Shown here: positions 46,694-54,813 of the stretch, piece by piece | How positions within the stretch are numbered: position 1 is the first letter of the stretch | Layout of the letters: every line of letters begins with the position of its first letter | From: Pseudomonas rhizophila | GTDB taxonomy: Bacteria > Pseudomonadota > Gammaproteobacteria > Pseudomonadales > Pseudomonadaceae | Direction of reading: 5' to 3' | Length of the DNA stretch: 64,000 bases | Assembly: GCF_003033885.1 (NCBI RefSeq) | Contig: NZ_CP024081.1 | Coordinates: 3,371,320 to 3,435,319, forward strand | Notes under the pieces: model-generated | Database searches by the model: none | What the model saw: the letters and a program-made list of their open reading frames with translations, nothing else | Told to the model about the DNA's origin: nothing | Translations under genes and position numbers: made by a program

Positions 46694-47819
46694 GCAGACG
46701 GCTCCAGTTGTGCACTTGGCCCGTGGCATCACAGGCGAGGTAATGAGGGAACTGTGCGCCAGTGGCACAAGCATGGTTGGGCAGGATGCGCAGGCGGCTG
46801 CCGATGGGAAACCGCGCGGTGATATCCACGTGCTCGGCGTTCGTCAGGGTGATGATGCCGTGCTCCTGATTGGCGCTGGTGAGCAGCGCGCCGTCGATCC
46901 AGTCGCCGGTTTCGCTACACACTTGTCCATAGCCGAAGTCCCGTGACTGGCGCTGCGTACCCCGGTCACGACTCATGGCCATCCAGCCGGCATCGGTGAT
47001 GATCCAGCCTTTTTCCTGTTGATGACCGATGACGGTGGTCAGCACGCTCAGCGCCAGTTCGCCTGCCTGGCAGACGCCGACGTTGTGCATCACCAGGTCG
47101 AAGAATACATAGACGCCTGCGCGAACCTCGGTGACGCCTTCCAGGTTCTGTGCCGACAGCGCCGTGGGTGTGGAGCCGATGCTCACCTCAGGGCAGGCCA
47201 GCCCGGCCTCGCGAATGCGTTGGGCTGCACGAACGCAGAGGTTGCGTTCCTGTTCGGCCAAGGCTTGCAGCGCGTCTGGCGTATCGAGTTCGTAGCTGGA
47301 GCCGGCGTGGGTCATCACGCCGCAAAGCTGCATGCCGCCTTCATCAAGTAGCCGGGCGATGCCCACGAGTGAATCGTCCTCGACCCGCACGCCGGACCGA
47401 TGGCCGTCGCAATCGATCTCGATCCAGACCTCGAACCGCTCATCGTGCTGCTGGCCGAAATCGACGATGGCCCGGGCCGCCGTCAGGCTGTCCGTGAGGA
47501 TGCTCAAGCGACAGCCTTGGCGCCTGAGCGTCAGGGCTTGGGCCAGTTTGCCGGGCGCCATGGCCACGGCGTAGAAAATGTCCTGGATGCCGGCTGCGAA
47601 ACAATGTTGCGCCTCCTTCAAGGTAGACACGGTGACACCGTTGGCGCCCGCGGCGATCTGCGCCTGAATCACGGGCAGGCATTTACTGGTCTTGATGTGG
47701 GGCCGTAGACGCACACCCAAGGTGTCCATGCGTTGCTGCATGCGCTGGATGTTGCGCTGCATGCGCGGTACATCGATGAGCGCGACAGGGGTATCAAGGA
47801 GGGGAATTGAGGCGGTCAT
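46683..47819 (-). CDS. D-threonine aldolase / D-serine dehydratase-like PLP enzyme (DSD1 family)
   Basis: The fold-type III PLP protein has 378 residues. The cofactor lysine is Lys43 in LRPHIKTSKCLPV; further family blocks are EIDCDGHRSGV, GVMTHAGSSYEL, VSIGSTPTALSAQ and the metal/PLP region EHGIITL. Family members cleave D-threonine or dehydrate D-serine or 3-hydroxy-D-aspartate. The ATG at 47819 has no strong ribosome site. It is divergent from a frameshifted LysR gene with a LysR box between, so it was probably its target. Confidence 0.9.
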   Translation of the reverse strand: MTASIPLLDTPVALIDVPRMQRNIQRMQQRMDTLGVRLRPHIKTSKCLPVIQAQIAAGANGVTVSTLKEAQHCFAAGIQDIFYAVAMAPGKLAQALTLRRQGCRLSILTDSLTAARAIVDFGQQHDERFEVWIEIDCDGHRSGVRVEDDSLVGIARLLDEGGMQLCGVMTHAGSSYELDTPDALQALAEQERNLCVRAAQRIREAGLACPEVSIGSTPTALSAQNLEGVTEVRAGVYVFFDLVMHNVGVCQAGELALSVLTTVIGHQQEKGWIITDAGWMAMSRDRGTQRQSRDFGYGQVCSETGDWIDGALLTSANQEHGIITLTNAEHVDITARFPIGSRLRILPNHACATGAQFPHYLACDATGQVHNWSRLHGW

Positions 47820-47895
47820 GAGCAGCACTCGGTGGGATAGGGACAGGGCGACTCTACTCAGGAATCGTGAAGTCGTGGTTCAATGCTGTGTCATC

Positions 47896-47920
47896 AATCA
47901 TTAAGTTGAACTGAATGATT
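47896..47920. promoter_or_regulatory. LysR-type operator overlapping the lysR start codon
   Basis: AATCATT, eleven bases and AATGATT form a perfect inverted repeat with a T-N11-A core. It overlaps the ATG of the downstream regulator and lies 77 bases upstream of the divergent PLP enzyme gene, a typical autoregulatory LysR site. Confidence 0.65.
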
Positions 47921-48798
47921 AGCATCGAAGACCTGCGCATGGCCGTGACGCTGGCGCGCTCCGAGTCGTTGAGCGCAGCGGCCAGGGCCCTCAATGTCTC
48001 GCCACCTGCGTTGTCCATGCGCTTACGCAAACTGGAGACACTGCTCGGCCTGACCCTGGCCAACCGCGATGCTCGGCGCTTGAGCCTCACCGCCGATGGC
48101 GAGCGCTCTCCCGCCAGAGCGCGCTGTTGCTGGAGCAACTGGAGGCGCTTCCCGAGTCGTTCAAACAGCCGGACAATCAACTGGCCGGCACCCTCAGGCT
48201 GGCGGCGCCGTTCGGCTATGGACGGCAACGCATCGCGCCGTTGCTGGCGCGTTTTGCCAGGTTGCATCCACAGTTGTGCCTGCACCTGGATCTACGGGAA
48301 ACGCCCTGGCCCGATCGTCACGACAGTGATGCGGTGATTCACATCGGCAACCTCAGTGACAGCCAGTGGGTCGCCCGGCCCCTGAGCCACAATGCCCGCT
48401 GGTTATGCGCCAGCCCCGCCTACCTGGAGCGGCACGGCACGCCGTCTTCACCGGAGCAACTGGCTGAGCACCGCTGTATTTGCATTCGCGAAAACGATGA
48501 GGACGTCACGCTGTGGCATCTGCGCAATGAGCAGGAACGCAAGACCCTGCGCATCCAGCCAGCATTGCTGAGCAACGACGGCAGCGTGGCCCGACGCTGG
48601 GCCGAAGAGGGGCTGGGCCTGGTGCTGCGCTCGCAATGGGATGTCAGCAGAGCCATCGCCGAGGGCAACCTGGTCCGGGTGCTCGCCGATTGGCAATTCG
48701 ACAGCGCACCGATCAACCTGCTGGTGCCGTCGCGCAAAGTTCGCAGCGCTCGGGTGCAGGCGTTGGTGAGTTTTCTTGAGGCTGAGTTGAAAGCCTGA
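47915..48798 (+). pseudogene. LysR-family regulator disrupted by a one-base deletion
   Basis: The first frame (MISIEDLRMAVTLARSESLS) encodes the full helix-turn-helix and runs through LTLANRDARRLSLTADGER, after which the homologous sequence (SRQSALLLEQLEALPE and the complete effector domain) continues in another frame from about 48109. Reading GAGCGCT-TCTCCCGC instead of GAGCGCTCTCCCGC would restore one 295-residue LysR protein, so one T appears to be missing near 48106-48108. The rest is well preserved, so the lesion is recent or a sequence error. Confidence 0.85.
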
Positions 48799-48800
48799 CG

Positions 48801-48897
48801 TCATCGCGAGCAGGCTCACTCCGGCAATGAATCTGTGGCAAACACAAAGGTGGCTGCCCCATCAAAACCCTGTGGGAGCGAGCCTGCTCGCGATAGC
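48801..48897. repeat. REP/BIME pair
   Basis: TCATCGCGAGCAGGCTCACT (slightly decayed) and the intact inverted CCTGTGGGAGCGAGCCTGCT enclose about 55 bases directly behind the broken LysR gene. Confidence 0.85.
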
Positions 48898-49010
48898 GGC
48901 GGCCCGTTCAACCTGGATGCTGGAACGGCCCGCTGCAGGCGTAGATTCTGCCGCAAAGCGGCCTTCACTGCGTCGCCAGACGCACCATAACTGTCCGCAA
49001 ACCCACAGAA

Positions 49011-49031
49011 ACACGGGTGCAACGCCCGTGT
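49011..49031. promoter_or_regulatory. Inverted repeat upstream of the catabolic cluster
   Basis: ACACGGG, seven bases and CCCGTGT form a perfect 7-7-7 dyad about 200 bases before the first gene of the cluster. It could be an operator; there is no T-tract for a terminator. The 430-base spacer 48799-49228 otherwise holds the REP pair and no gene that I can support. Confidence 0.35.
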
Positions 49032-49228
49032 CTGGAGCATCCCGCAAAGTCTGCTGAGCGAGCCCTGCAAAACGGTGGTTTGTACCAAGCGGCCGGTATT
49101 TTTAACCGTTTATCCACGGTCTCATGGTGTTGTAATAAAAACGTGATGCAGCGTTGTACCGGTGCTTCACGAACGGCATCAATGTTTGCCTCGGCATTGC
49201 CTTAAACAACAAATCCAGGACCGCACTC

Positions 49229-49897
49229 ATGAGCTTTCTTCGACCCAAGTACATCACCTTCGACTGCTACGGCACGTTGACCAACTTCCAAATGGGCACC
49301 ATGACCCGCGAGCTGTTCGCCGATCGTGTCGATGCCGGGCAGATGGACCAGTTCGTCAAGGATTTCTCCGCTTATCGTCTGGATCAGGTGATGGGCGAGT
49401 GGCGGCCCTATGATGAAATCATCAAGACGTCCCTGATGCGGGTCTGCAAGCGCTGGGGTGTCGAATATCGGGGCGAAGGCCAGCTCTATTACGACGCCGT
49501 GCCCACGTGGGGCCCTCACGCCGATGTACCGGCGGGTCTGTCGAAAATCGCCGACAAGATTCCCCTGGTGATTTTTTCCAACGCGATGGACGAACAGATC
49601 ATGTCCAACGTCGACAAGCTTGGCGCGCCTTTCCATAAAGTCTTTACCGCCCAGCAGGCCCAGGCCTACAAGCCGCGCCTGGCGGCCTTCGAATTCATGC
49701 TCGATAACCTCGGCTGCGGGCCGGAGGATGTGCTGCATGTCTCGTCCAGCTTTCGCTACGACCTGATGTCGGCCCACGACATGAAGATCAAGAACAAAGC
49801 CTTCGTCGCCCGCGGTCATGAGCAGCCGGCGAACGCTGTGTATGGCTACCACCAAATCCCGGACATCGGCGGTTTGGCCGGTCTGGTCGGGCTCTGA
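49229..49897 (+). CDS. HAD-superfamily hydrolase, haloacid dehalogenase type II
   Basis: The 222-residue protein has the nucleophile Asp12 in ITFDCYGTLTNF, the Ser-Asn of PLVIFSNAMDEQI, the Lys of AQAYKPRLAAFEFML and the Asp-containing block VSSSFRYDLMSAHDM, matching (S)-2-haloacid dehalogenase-like enzymes. True dehalogenase activity is not shown; many relatives are phosphatases or have unknown substrates. AGGA lies eight bases before the ATG. It is the first gene of a long same-strand cluster, 36 bases before the FAD oxidase. Confidence 0.9.
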   Translation: MSFLRPKYITFDCYGTLTNFQMGTMTRELFADRVDAGQMDQFVKDFSAYRLDQVMGEWRPYDEIIKTSLMRVCKRWGVEYRGEGQLYYDAVPTWGPHADVPAGLSKIADKIPLVIFSNAMDEQIMSNVDKLGAPFHKVFTAQQAQAYKPRLAAFEFMLDNLGCGPEDVLHVSSSFRYDLMSAHDMKIKNKAFVARGHEQPANAVYGYHQIPDIGGLAGLVGL

Positions 49898-49933
49898 GTT
49901 GAGCGCACTCTTCAAGGTGAAAAGGGGTTAGAC

Positions 49934-51208
49934 ATGGGCAGTGAGTCTTATTGGCTCGATACCGCACCGGCCTTCACCGGTGCCCAGCTCGGCGGATTGC
50001 CCGGGCGGGTAGACGTGGCCATTGTCGGTGGCGGTTTCACCGGTCTGGCGGCGGCCCGGGCCCTGGCCTTGAAGGGGGCCAGCGTGGCGGTGCTGGAAGC
50101 CGGCAGGGTGATTGGCGAAGCGTCGGGGCGCAATGGCGGTCAGTGCAACACCGGCGTTGCCCAGGACTACGCGTCACTCACCGCCAGCCTTGGCGCCGAT
50201 AAAGCGCGGGCTTATTACCTGGCCTATGAAAGCGCCGTACAGAGTGTGGTTTCGCTGGTGGAGCAGGAAGCGATTGCCTGCGATCTCACTCGCCATGGCA
50301 AGCTCAAACTGGCCGCCAAAGCGTTGCACTACGAAGGACTGGCGCGCACCTGTGAGTTGATCCGCAAGGAAGTCGATGCCGACGTCGAGTTGCTGTCTGC
50401 CCAAGCGGTGCGGGCGGAGGTCAATTCGACCCAGTTCCACGGTGGCCTGCTGCAGCGCAACGGCGTGCAGATGCATGTCGGGCGCTTCGGTGTCGGCCTG
50501 GCCGAGGCGGCGGCCCGTCACGGGGCGTTGGTGTTCCAGGGCGTGTCGGTGAAGGACTGGAAGGCGAACACAGGCGGCTATCAGGTCAACACCAGCAAGG
50601 GCGCGCTGCAGGCCTCGCAGATCCTGCTGGCCACTGGCACCTGTCAGCAAGGTGGATTGGGCTGGTACCGGCGACGAATCGTACCGGTGGGCAGCTTCGT
50701 CATCGCCACCGAAGTGTTGCCCCAGGCGCTGATCGACAGCTTGCTGCCGGCGCGTCGCTCCTACGTCACCAGCCGCATGATCGGTAACTACTTTCGCCTG
50801 ACGCCGGACAACCGGCTGTTGTTTGGCGGTCGGGCGCGGTTTGCCATGTCTGACAGCGTTTCCGACGCCAAGAGCGGCAAGGTGCTGCAAGCGGCGATGG
50901 TGCAGATGTTCCCGCAGTTGGCCCACGTCAGGATCGACTATTGCTGGGGCGGGTTGGTGGACATGACGTCCGACCGTTTACCCCGGGCCGGCCAGCATGG
51001 GGGGGTGTATCACTCCATGGGCTACAGCGGCCACGGCGTGCAGATGTCGGTGCACATGGGGCAGGTCATGGCCCAGGTCATGGCCGGCGAGGTCGAGGCC
51101 AACCCTTGGCGCGAGCTGGATTGGCCGGCCATTCCCGGGCATTTCGGCAAACCCTGGTTCCTGCCGCTGGTAGGCGCGTATTACCGCCTGCAGGACTACC
51201 TGCACTGA
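49934..51208 (+). CDS. FAD-dependent amine oxidase (PuuB/gamma-glutamylputrescine oxidase-like)
   Basis: The 424-residue flavoprotein has the N-terminal FAD motif VAIVGGGFTGLAAARALALK near residue 26 and the DAO-family block EASGRNGGQCNTGV characteristic of PuuB/OrdL proteins; the C-terminus contains SMGYSGHGVQMSVHMGQVM. Such enzymes oxidise secondary or primary amines to imines, giving aldehyde and ammonia or amine. It is encoded just ahead of an importer and a second C-N oxidising enzyme, suggesting related substrates. Not surrounded by other puu genes. Confidence 0.9.
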   Translation: MGSESYWLDTAPAFTGAQLGGLPGRVDVAIVGGGFTGLAAARALALKGASVAVLEAGRVIGEASGRNGGQCNTGVAQDYASLTASLGADKARAYYLAYESAVQSVVSLVEQEAIACDLTRHGKLKLAAKALHYEGLARTCELIRKEVDADVELLSAQAVRAEVNSTQFHGGLLQRNGVQMHVGRFGVGLAEAAARHGALVFQGVSVKDWKANTGGYQVNTSKGALQASQILLATGTCQQGGLGWYRRRIVPVGSFVIATEVLPQALIDSLLPARRSYVTSRMIGNYFRLTPDNRLLFGGRARFAMSDSVSDAKSGKVLQAAMVQMFPQLAHVRIDYCWGGLVDMTSDRLPRAGQHGGVYHSMGYSGHGVQMSVHMGQVMAQVMAGEVEANPWRELDWPAIPGHFGKPWFLPLVGAYYRLQDYLH

Positions 51209-51294
51209 GTTTCATGGCGTTGTTTGGCGTTTCAACCACGTTGCGTTAATCGTGCGCAATCGAGCCCTATCATTTTCCGAAAGGTAGAACTGAC

Positions 51295-52938
51295 ATGACT
51301 GACAACAAAAATGGCATTGAAGACCAGTTGATCACCGGTACAGAAAGTCTGCGTGTTTTCGAAGGGCTCAATCGCGGCATGTCTCGCCGCAATGCATTGC
51401 AGATGCTGGGGTTGGCAGGTGTGGCCGCAGCAGGTGCAGGCAGCCTCTTCGGCGCCGCCGGCAAGCTGTTCGCCGAAGAAGCGGCAAGCCCGGGCAAAGG
51501 CAAGCCGGGCGGGCGTATCCGCGTCGCCGGCATCTCCAGTTCCACCGCCGACACCCTGGACCCGGCCAAAGGCTCATCGTCCACCGACTACGTGCGTCAT
51601 TACATGTTCTACAACGGCCTGACGCGCTTCGACAGTCACATGGTGCCGCAACTCGAACTGGCCGAGCGCATCGACACGACAGACGCCACGCTCTGGGTGA
51701 TTACCCTGCGCAAGGAAGTGACTTTCCACAATGGCAAGGGGCTGACCGCCGCTGACGTGGTGTTTTCCCTGTTGCGACACAAGGATCCGATCACGGGATC
51801 CAAGGTCTTGCCGCTGGCGTCGCAGTTCGCCGAGGTCAAGGCCATCGGCAGCCATGAAGTACAGATACGTCTGAGCGGCCCGAATGCCGAGCTGCCATCG
51901 GTCCTGGCCATCTCCCATCTGTTGATCGTGCCTGAAGGCACCAGCGATTTCAGCCAGGGCATCGGTACCGGTCCGTTCAAGGTCAAGGAATTCAAGCCGG
52001 GAGTGCGTTCCATCGGTGCGCGCAATACCAATTACTGGAAACCCGGCCTGCCGTATCTGGACGAGATCGAGTTCATCGGCATTCCCGACGAGCCATCGCG
52101 GATCAACGCGCTGCTATCGGGCGATGTGCAGATTGTCAACGAGGTCAACCCGCGTTCCACCACTCGTATCAAGAACAGTGCTGGCCATCGGGTCGTGGAC
52201 TCGCCGTCGGGTAACTACACTGACTTGATCATTCGTCAGGACCAGATGCCGGGCCAGAGCCCGGAGTTCACTCAGGCGATGAAGTTGCTGTTGGACCGTG
52301 AACAGATCAAGTCGGCAATCTTCCGTGGCTACGCCAGGGTCGGCAACGATCATCCGATCGCCCCCGGCGCACGGTTCTTCAATGCTGACCTGCCACAGCG
52401 GACCTATGACCCGGAAAAAGCGCGTTTCCTGCTGAAGAAGGCGGGCATGGAAAGTATCACCATGCCGGTGATGTGCTCGCCGGCTGCCACCGGCTCGGTG
52501 GACGTTGCCGTGTTGCTGCAGCAATCGGCCAAGGAGGCCGGGCTCAAGCTCAATGTCAACCGCCTGCCGAGCGATGGCTACTGGTCCAACCACTGGGCCA
52601 AGCACCCGATCAGCTTCGGCAATATCAACCCGCGGCCCAACGCCGACATGCTGTTCTCGCAGTTCTTCCAGTCCACGGCGCCGTGGAATGAGTCCGCCTG
52701 GAAGAACCCGCAGTTCGATCAGCTATTGGTCCAGGCCCGCGGCGAAACTGATGAGGTCAAGCGCGGCAAGATGTACGCCGACATGCAGACCCTGGTGCAT
52801 GACCACTGCGGCATCGGCATCCCGGTGTTTATCAGCAACATCGACGGTGTCGATCAGCGCGTCAAAGGCTATGGCACCAACCCGCTGGGCGGTTTCATGG
52901 GCTACATGTTCTCCGAGCAAGTCTGGCTGGACGCCTGA
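51295..52938 (+). CDS. ABC transporter substrate-binding protein, family 5 (peptide/opine type), Tat signal
   Basis: The 547-residue protein has a twin-arginine motif S30-R31-R32-N33-A34-L35 followed by a hydrophobic segment (GLAGVAAAGAGSLF), then an SBP family 5 domain with DPAKGSSSTDYVRHYMFYNG, LWVITLRKEVTFHNGKGLTA and GTGPFKVKEFKPG. An N-terminal extension of about 28 residues precedes the Tat motif. It delivers ligand to the two permeases encoded next. The length and family fit peptides, opines or glutathione-like ligands. Confidence 0.93.
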   Translation: MTDNKNGIEDQLITGTESLRVFEGLNRGMSRRNALQMLGLAGVAAAGAGSLFGAAGKLFAEEAASPGKGKPGGRIRVAGISSSTADTLDPAKGSSSTDYVRHYMFYNGLTRFDSHMVPQLELAERIDTTDATLWVITLRKEVTFHNGKGLTAADVVFSLLRHKDPITGSKVLPLASQFAEVKAIGSHEVQIRLSGPNAELPSVLAISHLLIVPEGTSDFSQGIGTGPFKVKEFKPGVRSIGARNTNYWKPGLPYLDEIEFIGIPDEPSRINALLSGDVQIVNEVNPRSTTRIKNSAGHRVVDSPSGNYTDLIIRQDQMPGQSPEFTQAMKLLLDREQIKSAIFRGYARVGNDHPIAPGARFFNADLPQRTYDPEKARFLLKKAGMESITMPVMCSPAATGSVDVAVLLQQSAKEAGLKLNVNRLPSDGYWSNHWAKHPISFGNINPRPNADMLFSQFFQSTAPWNESAWKNPQFDQLLVQARGETDEVKRGKMYADMQTLVHDHCGIGIPVFISNIDGVDQRVKGYGTNPLGGFMGYMFSEQVWLDA

Positions 52939-52983
52939 TGAACGCCGGGTATTGGCTGGGTGACAGGGCAGGAGGGCAGGCGG

Positions 52984-53940
52984 ATGAATAGCAGCACACT
53001 TTGGTTGATCGGCCGGCGCATGGGCGCCGCGATCGTGACGTTGTTGATCGTCTCGATGGTGGTGTTCGCCATCACGGCGGTGTTGCCGGGAGACGCGGCG
53101 CAACAGGCCCTGGGACAGTTCGCCACGCCGGAGCAGGTGGCGGCCCTGAGGGTGAAAATGGGCCTCGATCAGCCGGGTGTGTTGCGTTACCTGCATTGGC
53201 TGACGAGCCTGCTCAGCGGCGACATGGGCGTGTCGGTGTCCAACGCCGTGCCGGTCACGGAACTGATGGCCGGACGGGTGCCCAACACCCTGATGCTCGC
53301 GGCCGCCACAGCGCTGGTATCGGTGCCAGTGGCACTGACCCTGGGCATAGGTTCGGCGATGGGGCGTGGTGGTCGCGTCGACAGCTTCATCAGCTTTTTT
53401 ACCTTGATGATGGTGGCGGTACCGGAGTTTCTGGTCGCCACCCTGGCAGTGTTGATTTTCGCGGTGAACCTGGGTTGGCTCTCGGCGTTGTCCTATTCCA
53501 GCGAGATCACCTCACCGTGGCAATTCATGCGCACCTACGCCTTGCCGGTCATGACCCTGTGTTGCGTGATCATCGCGCAAATGGCGCGCATGACCCGGGC
53601 GGCGGTGATCGATCAACTCGACAGCCCCTACGTGGAGATGGCCCGTCTCAAAGGTGTGAGCCCGGTGCGGGTGGTACTGCGTCATGCGTTGCCCAACGCC
53701 ATCGGGCCTATCGCCAATGCCATCGCCTTGAGTCTGTCCTACCTGCTGGGCGGGGTGGTGATCGTCGAGACAATTTTCAACTATCCCGGCATTGCCAGCC
53801 TGATGGTCGATGCCGTGACCAACCGTGATATGGCGTTGGTCCAGGCCTGCACCATGTTGTTTTGTACCGCGTACCTGACATTGGTGTTGATTGCTGATCT
53901 GTGCGCGATCCTTTCCAACCCGAGGCTGAGAAATCAATGA
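52984..53940 (+). CDS. ABC transporter permease (DppB type)
   Basis: The 318-residue membrane protein has the N-terminal TM region LIVSMVVFAITAVLPGDAAQ typical of DppB/OppB and the EAA loop VEMARLKGVSPVRVVLRHAL that contacts the ATPase. ATG at 52984 is chosen because AGGAGGGCAGG precedes it. Its stop overlaps the next start by four bases. Confidence 0.93.
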   Translation: MNSSTLWLIGRRMGAAIVTLLIVSMVVFAITAVLPGDAAQQALGQFATPEQVAALRVKMGLDQPGVLRYLHWLTSLLSGDMGVSVSNAVPVTELMAGRVPNTLMLAAATALVSVPVALTLGIGSAMGRGGRVDSFISFFTLMMVAVPEFLVATLAVLIFAVNLGWLSALSYSSEITSPWQFMRTYALPVMTLCCVIIAQMARMTRAAVIDQLDSPYVEMARLKGVSPVRVVLRHALPNAIGPIANAIALSLSYLLGGVVIVETIFNYPGIASLMVDAVTNRDMALVQACTMLFCTAYLTLVLIADLCAILSNPRLRNQ

Positions 53941-54812
53941 ACAATCTCATTGGAAAATCCCCGACCGCGGCGGTCGCTCTGGCGTTGGGCAAAGACGCTC
54001 ACGCCACGTCCTGGCTGGGACTGGTGGGCGCCGCGATGTGTGTTTTCTGGTTGTTGGTGGCGATCTTCGGTCCGTGGCTGGCACCGCACCCGGTGGGGGA
54101 AGTGGTCTCTGACAATGTTTTCGACAGCCTCAGTGTCGCTTATCCGTTAGGCACCGATTACCTGGGCCGCGACATGCTCAGTCGGGTGCTGGTCGGCGCA
54201 CAGTTCACCGTGGGCCTTGCGCTGGTGGCTGCGGTCCTGGCCAGTGGGCTGGGGACCAGTTGCGCACTGCTGTCGGTGGTATCACCCAAGTGGCTGGATG
54301 AGCTGATCAGTCGCCTGATGGACGCCTTTATTTCGATCCCGAGCAAGATGCTGGCGTTGATCATGGTCTCGGCATTTGGCTCGTCGGTGACTTTGCTGGT
54401 GTGTACGGCGGTGCTGAGCTACTCGCCGGGCGCGTTCCGTATTGCCCGCAGCATGGCGGTGAACATCGAGGCGCTGGAGTACGTGCAAGTGGCCCGCACC
54501 CGTGGCGAACGTCGACTGTACATCGCTTGCGTGGAGATCCTGCCCAACATGCTCAACCCGGTGCTGGCTGACTTGGGCTTGCGTTTCGGCTTCATCGTGC
54601 TGCTGCTCAGCGGCATGAGCTTCCTCGGCCTGGGTGTGCAACCACCGGATGCCGACCTGGGCTCGCTGGTGCGCGAAAACATTGGCGGGCTCAATCAGGG
54701 AGCGCCGGCCATCGTGATTCCGGCCCTGGCCATCGGCACCCTGACCATTGGCGTCAATCTGTTTATCGACCGCCTGTCTTCGCGACGTAGTCGACGTACG
54801 GGAGGTCATTGA
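53937..54812 (+). CDS. ABC transporter permease (DppC type)
   Basis: The 291-residue membrane protein shows DppC features: a single N-terminal segment, PLGTDYLGRDMLSRVLVGAQ near residue 70 and the EAA loop EYVQVARTRGERRLYIACVE. It forms the channel with the DppB-type partner. ATG overlaps the upstream stop (ATGA), which decides the start; a longer frame from 53901 is rejected. Confidence 0.93.
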   Translation: MNNLIGKSPTAAVALALGKDAHATSWLGLVGAAMCVFWLLVAIFGPWLAPHPVGEVVSDNVFDSLSVAYPLGTDYLGRDMLSRVLVGAQFTVGLALVAAVLASGLGTSCALLSVVSPKWLDELISRLMDAFISIPSKMLALIMVSAFGSSVTLLVCTAVLSYSPGAFRIARSMAVNIEALEYVQVARTRGERRLYIACVEILPNMLNPVLADLGLRFGFIVLLLSGMSFLGLGVQPPDADLGSLVRENIGGLNQGAPAIVIPALAIGTLTIGVNLFIDRLSSRRSRRTGGH

Positions 54813-54813
54813 A

